Shown: positions 35,133 through 44,854 of the stretch, one piece after another | Numbering within the stretch: the stretch's first letter is position 1 | How the letters are laid out: each line of letters opens with the position of its first letter | DNA from: Candidatus Latescibacterota bacterium | Lineage (GTDB): Bacteria; JAAXHH01 | Direction of reading: 5' to 3' | DNA length: 64,000 bases | Assembly: GCA_022821085.1 (NCBI GenBank) | Contig: JAJEEG010000006.1 | Span: 1,819,330 to 1,883,329 of the forward strand | Notes under the pieces: generated by a model | The model's input: only the letters and a program-made list of their open reading frames with translations | What the model was told of the DNA's origin: nothing | Database searches by the model: none | Translations under genes and position numbers: made by a program

Positions 35133-35983
35133 CAACGCACCGCCCAGGACCGGGAGAACACGACCTGGTTGCGCGGATGGTCGGCCCGCTGGCCGGGACG
35201 CCGGTTTCCAAGGTTCGCATCGATGACGGGCCGGTTCTCCGCGCTGCACGCGGAATCGTCGATGACGATACCGTCCGCGTAAAACGTGATACCCAGCGCT
35301 TCACGGACACGGCCCGACGTGTTGGCCCGCGCACCATGAACCACCCAGTGGCTGTGCAGGGTCGCGTCTCCGGCGGGAATCTCCTCTTCCACGACCGGAA
35401 CCCGGTTCGCGCGGATGTAGTCCTTGAAATACGTTTCCGATTCGCGGTGTATCCCCCTGGGGCCCAAGACTCTTTCGCTGTGGGTACCGCTCGCGAAACG
35501 AGGCGGCCCCATGTCGATGGTGGCGTCCACGAGAGGGATCCACATGGTAAGGACGTGGTCCGAGCACAACGGCCAGTGCGGACCGTCCTGGTGCCAGGGC
35601 GTGATCCAGCTTTCGGGTTCCTTGAACATGGCCTTGTCATAGTAGATGCGGACCGCGTCCACGCCCATGAGGTCGGCGGCTATCTGGCCGAATCGGGGTG
35701 ACTGGATGAACCGGGCCGCGCGCTCGTCCGCCTCCCTCAGGTTGAACGTCTGCATGAATACGCGGGAGAAGTCGTCCTCCGGGCGATCGCTCATTCTGCT
35801 CGTTCCCGCGAACCGTTCGGCCGTGACCGACTTCAACACCCCGCGGTACTCGGCGACCTCTTCCCTGGAACAGACGCCCCGAAGATGCACGTGGCCGTTT
35901 TCCCGGTACTGCCGCACGTGTTCCTCGGACAGAGGGTAGGGTGACGCAAGTCCACCAACCTCGGTGCGATTACCCGCTGTCAT
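35132..35983 (-). CDS. phytanoyl-CoA dioxygenase (PhyH)-like protein
   Basis: 283 residues of the Fe(II)/2OG oxygenase fold. Start at 35983 (MTAGNRTEVGG) has AAGGA about 9 bases upstream. The iron motif is intact: His131-Gln-Asp133 in TPWHQDGPHWPL, distal His216 in HWVVHG, and the 2OG Arg near 225-227. Family segments YYDKAMFKEP and TMWIPLVDATIDMGPPRFASGTH are present. It overlaps the NUDIX gene by 1 bp. The substrate is unknown, but a CoA-pyrophosphatase partner would suit a CoA-linked or small-acid substrate. Confidence 0.9.
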   Translation of the reverse strand: MTAGNRTEVGGLASPYPLSEEHVRQYRENGHVHLRGVCSREEVAEYRGVLKSVTAERFAGTSRMSDRPEDDFSRVFMQTFNLREADERAARFIQSPRFGQIAADLMGVDAVRIYYDKAMFKEPESWITPWHQDGPHWPLCSDHVLTMWIPLVDATIDMGPPRFASGTHSERVLGPRGIHRESETYFKDYIRANRVPVVEEEIPAGDATLHSHWVVHGARANTSGRVREALGITFYADGIVIDDSACSAENRPVIDANLGNRRPGQRADHPRNQVVFSRSWAVR

Positions 35984-36120
35984 GGCAGTAGATCCTTTCG
36001 CGCGGAATGATACGCCGGCCGGGACGTTTCCAGCGGTACGTTCCAACCCGGTCCGGGCACCGGTCAACTAACAGACACCAACCTGGATGTCAAGGGGTTT
36101 GGCCCGTCAGCGCCCCGCCC

Positions 36121-36149
36121 TTGACAGTCCGTACCGGTTGATCTTTATT
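36121..36149 (+). promoter_or_regulatory. probable sigma-70 promoter for accA
   Basis: TTGACA (36121-36126), 17-bp spacer, TTTATT (36144-36149), 87 bp before the accA ATG. It lies in the 253-bp intergenic region between divergently transcribed genes. Confidence 0.6.
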
Positions 36150-36236
36150 TGAAAGAACGCGGCGGGACCACTCGATCGTTATGATTCCGCCGCGATTGCG
36201 GTTTGATTGGCCGGAATGCAACGCACGGAGCATGCC

Positions 36237-37238
36237 ATGGAAGAGAACGGCCCGATCCTCGAATTTGAAAAACCGATCTACGAACTCGAGAAGCGCATAG
36301 AGGAAATGAGGAACTATGCGGTGACCGAGAACCTCGACGCCCTGGCCGACGAGATCCAGCGCCTGGAAGAGGAAGTGGCGCGCCAGCGTCGGAAGACCTA
36401 TTCCAACCTGACCCGGTGGCAGCGCGTGCTCATCGCCCGCCATCCCAACCGCCCCCACACGCTCGACTACATCAACGGGATGATGGAGGATTTCGTCGAG
36501 TTGCACGGGGACCGGTCCTTCGGGGATGACAAGGCCATGGTCTCAGGGCTGGCGAAGTTGGACGGCCGGCCGATCGCCGTGGTGGGACACCAGAAGGGGA
36601 AGAACACGAAGGAGAACGTGATGCGCAACTTCGGCATGGCGGGTCCCGAGGGATACCGCAAGGCCCTGCGCATCATGAAGCTGGCCGAGAAGTTCGACAT
36701 GCCGGTCCTGTCCCTGGTCGATACGCCCGGCGCCTATCCCGGCGCGGGCGCCGAGGAGCGTGGCCAGGCAGAAGCCATCGCCAGGAATATCTACGAGATG
36801 GGACGCCTGCGCGTGCCGATCATCGTCATGGTGATCGGCGAAGGCGCCAGCGGAGGCGCCCTGGGCATCGGTGTGGGCGACCGCGTCATCATGATGGAAA
36901 ACGCCTGGTACTCGGTCATCAGCCCCGAACCCTGTTCCACCATCCTGTGGAAGGACCAGGAGAAGGCGGCCGCCCGCAAGGCCGACTGCGCGGAGGCCCT
37001 GCGCCTTTCCGCCACCGACCTGCTCCAGTTCGGCGTCATCGACGAAATCGTGCCTGAACCCTTCGGGGGCGCGCACCGCGACCACGAAACGGCCATCGCG
37101 AACGTCAGGAAATCCATCCTCAAGGCGCTGCACGAGGCGGGTGCGCAGTCCGTCGAGGAACGCCTGGAAGCCCGGCTGGAGAAGTACAGCAGCATGGGCG
37201 CATTCGATGTAGTACCTGCCGCGGACGACCCGTCGTAA
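36237..37238 (+). CDS. accA: acetyl-CoA carboxylase carboxyltransferase subunit alpha
   Basis: 333 residues. Together with AccD it transfers CO2 from carboxybiotin to acetyl-CoA, the committed step of fatty-acid synthesis. Diagnostic segments are [63 protein letters not shown] and [30 protein letters not shown]. Start at 36237 has GGAG 6 bases upstream. accD is not in the window. The amidohydrolase gene begins 24 bp after the stop. Confidence 0.97.
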   Translation: MEENGPILEFEKPIYELEKRIEEMRNYAVTENLDALADEIQRLEEEVARQRRKTYSNLTRWQRVLIARHPNRPHTLDYINGMMEDFVELHGDRSFGDDKAMVSGLAKLDGRPIAVVGHQKGKNTKENVMRNFGMAGPEGYRKALRIMKLAEKFDMPVLSLVDTPGAYPGAGAEERGQAEAIARNIYEMGRLRVPIIVMVIGEGASGGALGIGVGDRVIMMENAWYSVISPEPCSTILWKDQEKAAARKADCAEALRLSATDLLQFGVIDEIVPEPFGGAHRDHETAIANVRKSILKALHEAGAQSVEERLEARLEKYSSMGAFDVVPAADDPS

Positions 37239-37261
37239 GCCGGAACCCGGGAGCGGGATTC

Positions 37262-38449
37262 TTGCTAAAGGCCATCACAGGCGGCTCGATCATCAACGGG
37301 AAGGGCGAGGCGCCGATTCCCGAAGGACTGATTCTGGTGGACGGCCACCGGATCCAGGCCGTCGGTTCCCGCGAGCACCTTTCCATTCCCGGTGACGCGG
37401 AGGTCGTCGACCTGGGTACGGCCACGCTGCTCCCCGGCCTCATCGACACCCACGTACATCTCGTCATGAACGCGCGGGAGGACTGCGTCACGTCCCTGGC
37501 GGGCAAGAGCGCCGTCGAGTCCGTCGTCGAGGCCGCCGGGAACGCCCGACGCGCCTTGCGGGGCGGGGTGACGACCGTTCGGGACTGCGCCGACGTGTTC
37601 GGCGTGACCCTGACGCTGAAGCGGGCCATCGACGGGGGCCACCTGGACGGGCCGCGCATACTTGCCTGCGGCCTGCCCATCACCACGACGGCGGGGCACC
37701 TCCACTACATGGGGATCAGCGCGGACAGCACGGAGGAGGTGCTGAAGGCCGTGCGCACGGTGGTCACGATGGGTGTGGACTGGGTCAAGGTCTGCGCGAC
37801 CGGCGGCGGACTGACCCCGGACAGCAACGTGCGGCGCGCCCAGTATTCGGCCGAGACGCTGACGGCCCTCGTCCGGGACGCCCACCGCCTGGGCAGAAGG
37901 GTCGCCGCCCACGCCCACGGGACCGAGGGCATTATGAACTGCGCCATCGCCGGCACGGACAGCATCGAGCACTGTTCGTGGATGGAGGAGGAAGAAGGCC
38001 ACCGCTACGACGAGGATGCCGTCGATCTGATCCGGAAGAAAGGGCTGTACGTCAGCCACACGATCACGGGGCTGCGGACGGGTTCACCGGAAGAACTTGA
38101 AGAACTGCGCGAGAGCGAGTATGGCGAGCGGTTCGCCCTGCTGCGCCGCACGATGGAGGAAGGTGTCCGCATGGTCATATCCAGCGACGCGGGCGTCCCG
38201 GACACGCGCTTCGAGGATTTCGGCGGAAGCCTGGTAATCGCCGTCAAGTGCTGCGGCTTCTCCCCCATGGGCGCCATCATCGCTTCCACGAGCCGGGCCG
38301 CCGAGATGCTGGGGATGGCGGACCGGGTCGGAACCCTGGAACCCGGAAAACTCGCGGATATCCTTGCCGTCGATGGAGATCCGTTGCAGGACATCAGTGC
38401 CATCCGCCGTATCGTCGGCGTGTTCAAGGACGGCCGCCGGTTCGTGTGA
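37262..38449 (+). CDS. metal-dependent amidohydrolase, imidazolonepropionase/prolidase-like
   Basis: 395 residues, TTG start with GGGAG upstream. The amidohydrolase barrel starts after PGLIDTHVHL (His64-x-His66) and continues with carboxylated-Lys-type and metal motifs VGTAHAHGTEG-like AAHAHGTEGIMNCAIAG, DSIEHCSWMEEEEG, SSDAGVPDT, and the C-terminal GTLEPGKLADILAVDGDPLQDI. Members hydrolyse cyclic amides or prolyl dipeptides; the substrate is not resolved. It ends 10 bp from the convergent sarcosine-oxidase-like gene. Confidence 0.88.
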   Translation: MLKAITGGSIINGKGEAPIPEGLILVDGHRIQAVGSREHLSIPGDAEVVDLGTATLLPGLIDTHVHLVMNAREDCVTSLAGKSAVESVVEAAGNARRALRGGVTTVRDCADVFGVTLTLKRAIDGGHLDGPRILACGLPITTTAGHLHYMGISADSTEEVLKAVRTVVTMGVDWVKVCATGGGLTPDSNVRRAQYSAETLTALVRDAHRLGRRVAAHAHGTEGIMNCAIAGTDSIEHCSWMEEEEGHRYDEDAVDLIRKKGLYVSHTITGLRTGSPEELEELRESEYGERFALLRRTMEEGVRMVISSDAGVPDTRFEDFGGSLVIAVKCCGFSPMGAIIASTSRAAEMLGMADRVGTLEPGKLADILAVDGDPLQDISAIRRIVGVFKDGRRFV

Positions 38450-38459
38450 TTCGCTGGTT

Positions 38460-39647
38460 CTACGCGAGCGTCCGGGGTTTCAACGCGCCCGGCCGGTTGA
38501 ATCGCTCGAGGCCGAACAGGCTCGTGTCGAACGGCGGCGTTTCGTCGAACAGCCGGGCGGCCAGGATCTCGCCCAGCACCGGGCCGAACTTGAACCCGTG
38601 GCCGGAAAAACCCGCCGCCAGGACCACGTTGTCATGTTCCGGATGGCGGTCCAGGATGAAATGGTAGTCTGCCGAATTCGTGTACAGGCAGTGCTTCACG
38701 GCGACGGGATCCCTCGACAGGTGGGGACATCTCCGGCCGATGAATTCCTGTACAGCGACGAGATTCGCGCGGTCCACTTCTTCGGGATCGTCGGCTTCAA
38801 CGATCCGGCCGGTTCGGTGACAACCGGCTTTCACGCCAGGCACCCTTACCTGGGGTACGCAATAGAAAGGATCAGGCGTGTGGTAATCGATCACGTTAGG
38901 CATGGCGCCCGCCTCGTGGGGAACCGGCCCCGCCTGCGGAAAATAGGCCAGCAACTCGCGAGTGACCACCAGCGAAGCGTCGAGCCCCAGCGCATCGAGC
39001 CCCAGTGCGTCGAGCCACCGGCCCGTCCAGCCGCCTGTCGCCAGCACGAGACGGGTACCTGACCAGGACTGTCCGTCCGAAGCCTTGACCTCCACGTTAT
39101 CGGCACCCGGGACAATCGAGACGACTTCCGTTTCCGTCCGCGCGTCCACGCCGTCTTCCCGGGCACAATCCCACAGGCTCCGGACTACCTCGTCCGCGAA
39201 AAGCACCGCGCTGTCGGGCTGGTAAATGGCTTCGCTCGTGCTCGCCAGGCTTAGCTGGGGGAAACGTTGTGCGAAGGTATGACCGGCCAGCCGCTCGAAG
39301 GGGAGTTCGCAGTCGCGCAACCGGGTTTCCAGCGTCTCAAGCACCTCCGCGCCGGCAGGCGCCAGGTTGCAGATGCCGGAACGCCTGAACACCGGCCTGC
39401 CCAGTCGTTTCGCGAGATCTTCCCAGGCCCGGAAAGCGCGCGCTGCCATTTCGACGTACACGGCGTCTTCATAGTCGAAACGGATCATCCGGCTGTCGCC
39501 GTGGGAACTGCCGTGCTCGTGGGCGGGTGTGTACCGCTCGAGCAGGAGGACGCGCAGTCCGCGCCCGGCGAGCACGCAGGCTGTAGAAACGCCGACGATC
39601 CCGCCGCCGACAATGATCGCGTCGTAATGGGTTGCCTGCGGACTCAA
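38460..39647 (-). CDS. sarcosine oxidase / N-methyltryptophan oxidase-like FAD enzyme
   Basis: 395 residues. The FAD fold AIIVGGGIVGVSTACVLAGRG, then HEHGSSHGDSRMIRFDYED, matches MSOX/SolA enzymes; the C-terminus has KHCLYTNSADYHF, where the Cys corresponds to the covalent 8-alpha-FAD site, and FSGHGFKFGPVLGEILAA. It would oxidise an N-methyl or other secondary amine, with release of formaldehyde and hydrogen peroxide. The TTG start overlaps the TGA of the Gfo/Idh gene (TTGA), so the two are coupled. A 15-bp repeat (38977-39015) gives LDALGLDALGLDA in the middle of the protein. Confidence 0.9.
   Translation of the reverse strand: MSPQATHYDAIIVGGGIVGVSTACVLAGRGLRVLLLERYTPAHEHGSSHGDSRMIRFDYEDAVYVEMAARAFRAWEDLAKRLGRPVFRRSGICNLAPAGAEVLETLETRLRDCELPFERLAGHTFAQRFPQLSLASTSEAIYQPDSAVLFADEVVRSLWDCAREDGVDARTETEVVSIVPGADNVEVKASDGQSWSGTRLVLATGGWTGRWLDALGLDALGLDASLVVTRELLAYFPQAGPVPHEAGAMPNVIDYHTPDPFYCVPQVRVPGVKAGCHRTGRIVEADDPEEVDRANLVAVQEFIGRRCPHLSRDPVAVKHCLYTNSADYHFILDRHPEHDNVVLAAGFSGHGFKFGPVLGEILAARLFDETPPFDTSLFGLERFNRPGALKPRTLA
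38977..39015. repeat. 15-bp repeat inside the sarcosine-oxidase-like gene
   Basis: Two full 15-bp units (gcgtcgagccccagc and gcatcgagccccagt) plus 9 bp of a third; in frame, it encodes a five-residue GLDAL repeat on the minus strand. Confidence 0.85.
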
Positions 39648-40639
39648 GACAGGCCCCGTGTCGCGCGGAGAAGCGTTTCCTGTACGAGCAGTTCGTGAGT
39701 CAGGGGACGGTCCGGTGGTTGTTCACCGGAAATCGTCTTCAGGAACGATTTCAGTTCGAGGTCATACAGGGCCTGGCGGCTGCGGCCCGCCACGGGGACC
39801 CGGGATTCACCGGCGGGATATCCGTCCCGGGCTTCGGCCAGGACCAGCCGGATCTCCGTGCCCGGTTCGAAGGGTTCCAGGAGGATGGCGCTGCCCTCTG
39901 TCCCGTACACCTCGAAGCGCCGGGCGGGCGGAGACGGTTCCATGGCGGCGATATCGACCGTGGCCATGGCGCGCTCGTATTCGAATACGCCCAGTCCGTT
40001 GTCCGTGAACGAGGGGACCTCCCCGGTTTCGTTGCGGAGGAAGGCGGTCACCCTGGACGGACGGCCGAGGATCCAGACCACCTGGTCGAGCATGTGGCCG
40101 GCCAGGTCGTAGAATATGCCTCCCCGGTGGCCGCTGATCACTTCGCGGGACGAAACGGGGACGTTGGTCGACATGTGTGCCCGAATCGAAAACACGCTGC
40201 CCAGCATGCCGGACCGGGCCCATTCGGCGATCTTGCAGAACCCGTCGTGATAGCGGAACATGTATCCCATCTGTACTTGCAGGTTCGCCTGATCGGCCAG
40301 GCCGGCCACCCGCTGCCAGGCCGGCCAGTCGTCGCCGGCGGGCTTGTCGTACCACGCATGCTTGCCGGCGCGGACAATCTCTTCGGTCTGGGCCAGGCTT
40401 TCGTCGTTGCGGCCTTCCGAAGCCACGGCAACGACGGCCGGATCGCCCAGCATGTCCTCCACACGGTCGAACCATCGAATGCCCGCATACGGCCGGTCGG
40501 CGTGCTCCAAGGCGGACCTTCGCGCCGAATCCGGCTCATAGACCCCGACGCACTGGACATCGGGATGGGTCAACATGGATTGAAGCTTGCCGGCGGCATG
40601 CCCGTGACCGGTGCCGTACTGCGCCATGCGAATCGCCAT
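39644..40639 (-). CDS. Gfo/Idh/MocA-family oxidoreductase
   Basis: 331 residues. N-terminal NAD(P)-binding Rossmann fold (MAQYGTGHGHAAGKL), and the family motif KHAWYDKPAGDDW around residues 97-110 with the catalytic Lys of the EKP-like position replaced by DKP. The C-terminal domain has the usual barrel-like sheet with DLAGHMLDQVVWILGRPSRVTAF. It oxidises or reduces a sugar, inositol or related polyol. Start at 40639 has AGAGGAA about 7 bases upstream. It is transcribed ahead of the sarcosine-oxidase-like gene and divergently from the PhyH operon. Confidence 0.9.
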   Translation of the reverse strand: MAIRMAQYGTGHGHAAGKLQSMLTHPDVQCVGVYEPDSARRSALEHADRPYAGIRWFDRVEDMLGDPAVVAVASEGRNDESLAQTEEIVRAGKHAWYDKPAGDDWPAWQRVAGLADQANLQVQMGYMFRYHDGFCKIAEWARSGMLGSVFSIRAHMSTNVPVSSREVISGHRGGIFYDLAGHMLDQVVWILGRPSRVTAFLRNETGEVPSFTDNGLGVFEYERAMATVDIAAMEPSPPARRFEVYGTEGSAILLEPFEPGTEIRLVLAEARDGYPAGESRVPVAGRSRQALYDLELKSFLKTISGEQPPDRPLTHELLVQETLLRATRGLS

Positions 40640-40740
40640 TTTTGGATTCCTCTGATCATATGAAAACGTATGGTGCCGGTGTTTCCGGGAAGTAAACAAC
40701 GGTCGTGGCATCGTCAAGCGAATTCGGGTGGACATCAGGC

Positions 40741-40769
40741 TTGACATCAGACGCGGTTACCGCTACGTT
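40741..40769 (+). promoter_or_regulatory. possible promoter of the PhyH operon
   Basis: A perfect TTGACA (40741-40746), 17-bp spacer, then TACGTT (40764-40769), a weak -10. It stands 61 bp before the PhyH ATG in the 191-bp divergent region. Confidence 0.4.
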
Positions 40770-40830
40770 CGCTCCAATCTTACAACGTACCGGCCGACCG
40801 GCAATGATCGCTATAACCAGGAGCCGCAGG

Positions 40831-41706
40831 ATGACCCTGACCCAGGCGCAGATCGACACATTCAGGGAGGTTGGTTTCCTCAACGTGGGCCGTGTATACA
40901 GCGATGATGAGGCCGACGCGTTGAGGGATCGCCTGATGACGGTTATCGCGGGCACATCGCGGGGAAAGGCCGAGGCGGTTCGGAACATAGCCGGCGAGGA
41001 ACTGGAAGCGGATCGGGACGTCGTGATCCAGGTCGTAAACACCTGGCAGGCCGATGACGGATTCCGCGCTCACCTGTACCAGCCGGAGATCTGCCGCATG
41101 GCCTGCGAACTGATCGGCACCGACGTGCTGCGGGTGTGGCACGACCAGATCCAGTACAAGCCGCCCCGCCGCGGCGGGGCGACGGACTGGCACCAGGACC
41201 ATCCCTACTGGCCGATCATCCAGCCGGCCGACCTGGTGAGCGCCTGGGTGGCCCTGGACGACGCCACCATCGAGAACGGCTGCATGCGCATGGTGCCGCG
41301 CAGCCACCACTGGGGACCCCACAAGGGCGGGACGATCGGGACGAATGAAGACGGTTTCACGCCGGATCCCGATCTTTCCCTCATCCCGGATGACGAAGAG
41401 GTGGAAATTGTCCCCTGCGAGGTCAAGAAAGGCGAATGCATGTTCCACCACTGCCTGACCTGGCACGGCAGTCCGCCCAATCCGTCCGACAACGGCCGCC
41501 CGGCGATCGCGGTGCATTACATGCCGGGGTGGACGAGGTACGAACCTTCCAGGTCCCACATCATGGAGCGCCGGGTAGATGTCGAACCCGGAGAACTCCT
41601 GACCGGCCATTACTTCCCTACCGTTTGGGACCACGGTCCTGTCGAACCGCCGGAGCACTGGTCCGCGCGGGCACCGACGGACGGTCGGAATCCAGCAACA
41701 GGTTGA
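40831..41706 (+). CDS. phytanoyl-CoA dioxygenase (PhyH)-like protein, first gene of operon
   Basis: 291 residues of the Fe(II)/2OG oxygenase fold. Start at 40831 has CAGGAG about 7 bases upstream. The iron site is intact: His121-Gln-Asp123 (DWHQDHPYWPII), distal His212 (CLTWHGSP), and Arg223 as the 2OG partner. The segment AWVALDDATIENGCMRMVPRSHHWGPH is typical of PhyH. The next gene starts 4 bp after the stop, so it leads a six-gene operon. The substrate is unknown. Confidence 0.92.
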   Translation: MTLTQAQIDTFREVGFLNVGRVYSDDEADALRDRLMTVIAGTSRGKAEAVRNIAGEELEADRDVVIQVVNTWQADDGFRAHLYQPEICRMACELIGTDVLRVWHDQIQYKPPRRGGATDWHQDHPYWPIIQPADLVSAWVALDDATIENGCMRMVPRSHHWGPHKGGTIGTNEDGFTPDPDLSLIPDDEEVEIVPCEVKKGECMFHHCLTWHGSPPNPSDNGRPAIAVHYMPGWTRYEPSRSHIMERRVDVEPGELLTGHYFPTVWDHGPVEPPEHWSARAPTDGRNPATG

Positions 41707-41710
41707 ATCC

Positions 41711-42970
41711 GTGCCAGCAACTACAGAAATCACCGGCCACGTCAATACCGCTTCCCGCCCCGGCGATCTGCGCATCACCGACATGCGCACGGTGACGATC
41801 GGTGCGTCGACGATCATCCGGCTCGATACCAACCAGGATATCCACGGCCTGGGAGAAGTGCGGGACGGCGCCAGCAAGACCTATGCGCTCGCACTCAAGT
41901 CGCGCATCCTGGGCGAGAACCCCTGCGACGTCGACCGGATCTTCCGGAAGATCCGCCAGTTCGGCCATCACGCCCGGCAGGCCGGCGGCGTCTGCGCCAT
42001 CGAGATGGCTCTGATGGATCTCGCGGGCAAGGCCTACGGCGTGCCCGCCTATCAGTTGGCGGGCGGGAAGTTCAGGGACTCGGTGCGCATTTACTGCGAC
42101 ACCACCACGTCCCCGGACCCCGGCGAGATGGGCCGGCGCCTGAAGGAACGCATGGACCGGGGATTCACCTTTCTGAAGATGGACGTGGGCATCGGCCTGT
42201 TGAAGGATATACCCGGTACCCTCTCCGCCCCTTCCGGGATGCTGGATACCCTGCACATCATGCATCCGTTCACGGGCATCAGGTTGACGGACAAGGGCAT
42301 CGGCCTGCTGTCGGACTACGTGGCGGGCGTTCGCGACATCGTCGGTTACGAGATTCCGCTGGCCGTCGACCACTTCGGCCACATCGGCGTGGAGGACTGC
42401 ATCCGTCTGGGAAAGGCGCTGGACCGGTACAACCTGGCCTGGTACGAGGACATGGTGCCCTGGCAGTTCACCGAGCAGTACGTCCGGCTGCGCGACGCCT
42501 GCGACACGCCGATCTGCACGGGGGAGGACATCTATCTCAGGGAAGGGTTCATGGAGCTCTTCGAAAACCGGGCCATATCCGTGTGCCATCCCGACCTGGC
42601 CACGTCGGGCGGCATCCTGGAAACCAAGAAGATCGGCGATACGGCCCAGGAATACGGCATATCCATGGCGCTGCACATGTCCGCCATGCCGGTCGCCCAG
42701 ATGGCCAGCGTGCACTGCGCCGCGGCCACGGAGAACTTCATCGCCCTCGAGCACCATCACGTGGACGTGCCCTGGTGGGGTGACCTGGTCACCGGCCTGC
42801 CGGATCCGGTGATCCAGGACGGGTTCATGACCGTGCCCGATGCGCCCGGACTGGGCATCGAACTGAACGAAGAGGCCATACGGGAGCACATCAGCAGTAA
42901 GGACCCCGGATTCTTCGAACCCACCGATGCGTGGAACGACTTGCGATCCCACGACCGCCTGTGGAGCTGA
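41711..42970 (+). CDS. mandelate racemase / muconate lactonizing enzyme-family dehydratase or racemase
   Basis: 419 residues, GTG start. An N-terminal capping domain precedes the barrel with MR-like positions: KMDVG on strand 2, LAVDHF then WYEDM as metal ligands (Asp, Glu), TGEDIYLREGF as third Glu, CHPDLATSGGI, and ALHMS with the His acid/base. Enolase-superfamily members with this ligand pattern dehydrate sugar acids such as gluconate, mannonate or galactarate, or racemise alpha-hydroxyacids; the exact reaction is undetermined. It is the second gene of the PhyH operon. Confidence 0.88.
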   Translation: MPATTEITGHVNTASRPGDLRITDMRTVTIGASTIIRLDTNQDIHGLGEVRDGASKTYALALKSRILGENPCDVDRIFRKIRQFGHHARQAGGVCAIEMALMDLAGKAYGVPAYQLAGGKFRDSVRIYCDTTTSPDPGEMGRRLKERMDRGFTFLKMDVGIGLLKDIPGTLSAPSGMLDTLHIMHPFTGIRLTDKGIGLLSDYVAGVRDIVGYEIPLAVDHFGHIGVEDCIRLGKALDRYNLAWYEDMVPWQFTEQYVRLRDACDTPICTGEDIYLREGFMELFENRAISVCHPDLATSGGILETKKIGDTAQEYGISMALHMSAMPVAQMASVHCAAATENFIALEHHHVDVPWWGDLVTGLPDPVIQDGFMTVPDAPGLGIELNEEAIREHISSKDPGFFEPTDAWNDLRSHDRLWS

Positions 42971-43041
42971 CCTGTCTGCCCATGGAATGAGATCCGCGCC
43001 CATGACCGCCCGCGGAATTGATCTGCTGAAGGAGTGATACC

Positions 43042-44052
43042 ATGTCTATATCCGCTGCCCAGGCTCAGCCGGAACCGTTCGAACCGGACTCTCACCTGGC
43101 CATTACCGAAGCGCAAAGGCGACAATTCGACGAAGACGGGTTCTTTCTGATAGAAAACGCCCTCAAGCCGAAGCGCGTCGAGCGGCTGCTCGAAGTCGTC
43201 GACAAGCTCAGCGACAGATTCCGCAAGGCCCATGGCACGCCTGCCGACGCACCATACCAGATTCGCAACGCCCTGGCGCACCACAAAGAGCTTTTCAGAT
43301 TGATCGATTACCGGAAGATCCTCCGGCTGGTCGTGGACGTCATGGGGGTAAACATCCAGATCCGCACTTCCCACGTGGACGTACGGCCGCCCATGAAAGA
43401 TCACGCGGTAGGAGAACTTGGAGCCAGCGGCAGCTTCTTCCCCTGGCACTCAGACGCACCTAATTACGGTTACCCCATCACCAACGGCGCCATCCCCTTC
43501 TTGGAGGTGAAGGTCGGGTACTACCTGACCGACCTCACCGAGCTCAACAGCGGGGCCATCTGCGTGGTGCGCGGCAGTCATCGGCTTTCGCCCGAACTGA
43601 TCCACGATCCGGACTACCGAATCGAACCGGAGGATATCGTGGAGGTAAACGTAAAGCCCGGAACCGCCATGGTCTGGCGGACGGCCCTGTGGCACTGCCT
43701 GACGCCCAACCTGTCCGACCGCACGCGCAAGTGTCTTTACTACGGGTACAACTACCGGTGGGCGCGCCCGGGGGACTACGACCGCCAGGACGCCAGACTG
43801 CTGGCGCGATGCACGCTCGTACAGCGCCAGTTGCTGGGCTCCAACACGACTGAGGACGGCGTAGTCTACCAGGACGGCGACCCGGCCCATCCGGCTTCCA
43901 GGTTCTGGCGCCCTGAACCCGGGGACGTGCCCCTTGAAGCGTGGGCCGAGAAGCAGCGACATAAGAGGATGCAGAAGGAATGGAGGCGATGGAAAAAAAC
44001 AAATACCCTGCCTCCATACGCCGTGGGCGCACCGGCGGAGCCGACACCATGA
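43042..44052 (+). CDS. phytanoyl-CoA dioxygenase (PhyH)-like protein with canonical iron site
   Basis: 336 residues; AAGGAG lies about 7 bases before the ATG. Iron site His136-Ser-Asp138 (FPWHSDAPNYG), distal His218 (ALWHCLTP), Arg227/229. The middle segment YYLTDLTELNSGAICVVRGSH marks the PhyH fold. A Lys/Arg-rich C-terminal extension (QRHKRMQKEWRRWKKTN) is unusual for the family. Its TGA overlaps the ATG of the next PhyH gene (ATGA). Confidence 0.92.
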   Translation: MSISAAQAQPEPFEPDSHLAITEAQRRQFDEDGFFLIENALKPKRVERLLEVVDKLSDRFRKAHGTPADAPYQIRNALAHHKELFRLIDYRKILRLVVDVMGVNIQIRTSHVDVRPPMKDHAVGELGASGSFFPWHSDAPNYGYPITNGAIPFLEVKVGYYLTDLTELNSGAICVVRGSHRLSPELIHDPDYRIEPEDIVEVNVKPGTAMVWRTALWHCLTPNLSDRTRKCLYYGYNYRWARPGDYDRQDARLLARCTLVQRQLLGSNTTEDGVVYQDGDPAHPASRFWRPEPGDVPLEAWAEKQRHKRMQKEWRRWKKTNTLPPYAVGAPAEPTP

Positions 44053-44780
44053 CCGAAGCGGAAATCTTCGAATTCGACCTGAATGGCGTCATTATCTACC
44101 GGAACATGCTGACCCGGGACCAGGTCGATTACATGAACGGGGTGCTCGACGAACACCTCACGGATGAATCCTACAATTTCCCCTTCCTGGACCTGGACCC
44201 TGTGTTCATGGAAGTCATGGCCCTGCCCCGGACACTGAATGTCCTGAAGACGATGATCGGGGACTGGATGCGCCTGGACCATGCCTACGGGCTCCAGATG
44301 GACACACACACGGTGGAGCGGGGCGATATCCGGCCCAACCTCCACGGCGGACCGCTGGAAGACAACGGCGAGCACCATTACCAGTGGTTCAACGGAAAGA
44401 TGTACAACGGCCTGACGGTGGTCATGTACGCGCTCACGGATGTCAACCCCGGCAACGGCGGATTCATCTGCGTCCCGGGTAGCCACAAGACCAACGTGGA
44501 CTTCAAGCCGCCGCCGGATTCCCACCTCGTGGTGAATCCATCCTTAAAGGCCGGCGACATGCTCATCTTCACCGAGGCGCTTGTACACGGTTCGGACACC
44601 TGGTCCTCGCCGAACAAGCGGCGCTCCCTGCTCTACAAGTATTCGCCCGGTCATTCCACGTGGGCAATACCGGAGAACTGGGAAAAACTTAAGGCTCTCG
44701 CCGCCAACGACCTTCAGCGCGACCTGCTCAGGGCGCCCAGCATCGAAGGCCGGACGCCGGTGGACATACCTGAAGCGTGA
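44049..44780 (+). CDS. PhyH-like protein with H-x-G in place of H-x-D (paralogue 1)
   Basis: 243 residues. Start at 44049 (MTEAEIFEFDLNG) overlaps the previous TGA; an in-frame ATG at 43980 lies inside the previous gene and is less likely. The iron motif region reads NLHGG, with His99 and Gly101 where Asp is expected; the distal His180 (ALVHGS) and 2OG-binding Arg191/192 are intact. YALTDVNPGNGGFICVPGSHKTN is the family core, and the distance from His99 to it matches that of the canonical paralogue, so this is not a misplaced motif. It is 75% or so similar by eye to the next gene and about the same length. Confidence 0.9.
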   Translation: MTEAEIFEFDLNGVIIYRNMLTRDQVDYMNGVLDEHLTDESYNFPFLDLDPVFMEVMALPRTLNVLKTMIGDWMRLDHAYGLQMDTHTVERGDIRPNLHGGPLEDNGEHHYQWFNGKMYNGLTVVMYALTDVNPGNGGFICVPGSHKTNVDFKPPPDSHLVVNPSLKAGDMLIFTEALVHGSDTWSSPNKRRSLLYKYSPGHSTWAIPENWEKLKALAANDLQRDLLRAPSIEGRTPVDIPEA

Positions 44781-44854
44781 GACCGGCGACAGGGCCACAA
44801 GTCCACCGACGGCCGCACAGCTGAAGAAGCCGAACGGACATCCCGGAGGCAACC

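Noticed and set aside
36090-36506. 138-aa minus-strand frame across accA's 5' region
   Set aside because: Shadow of accA in the opposite strand with no ribosome site.
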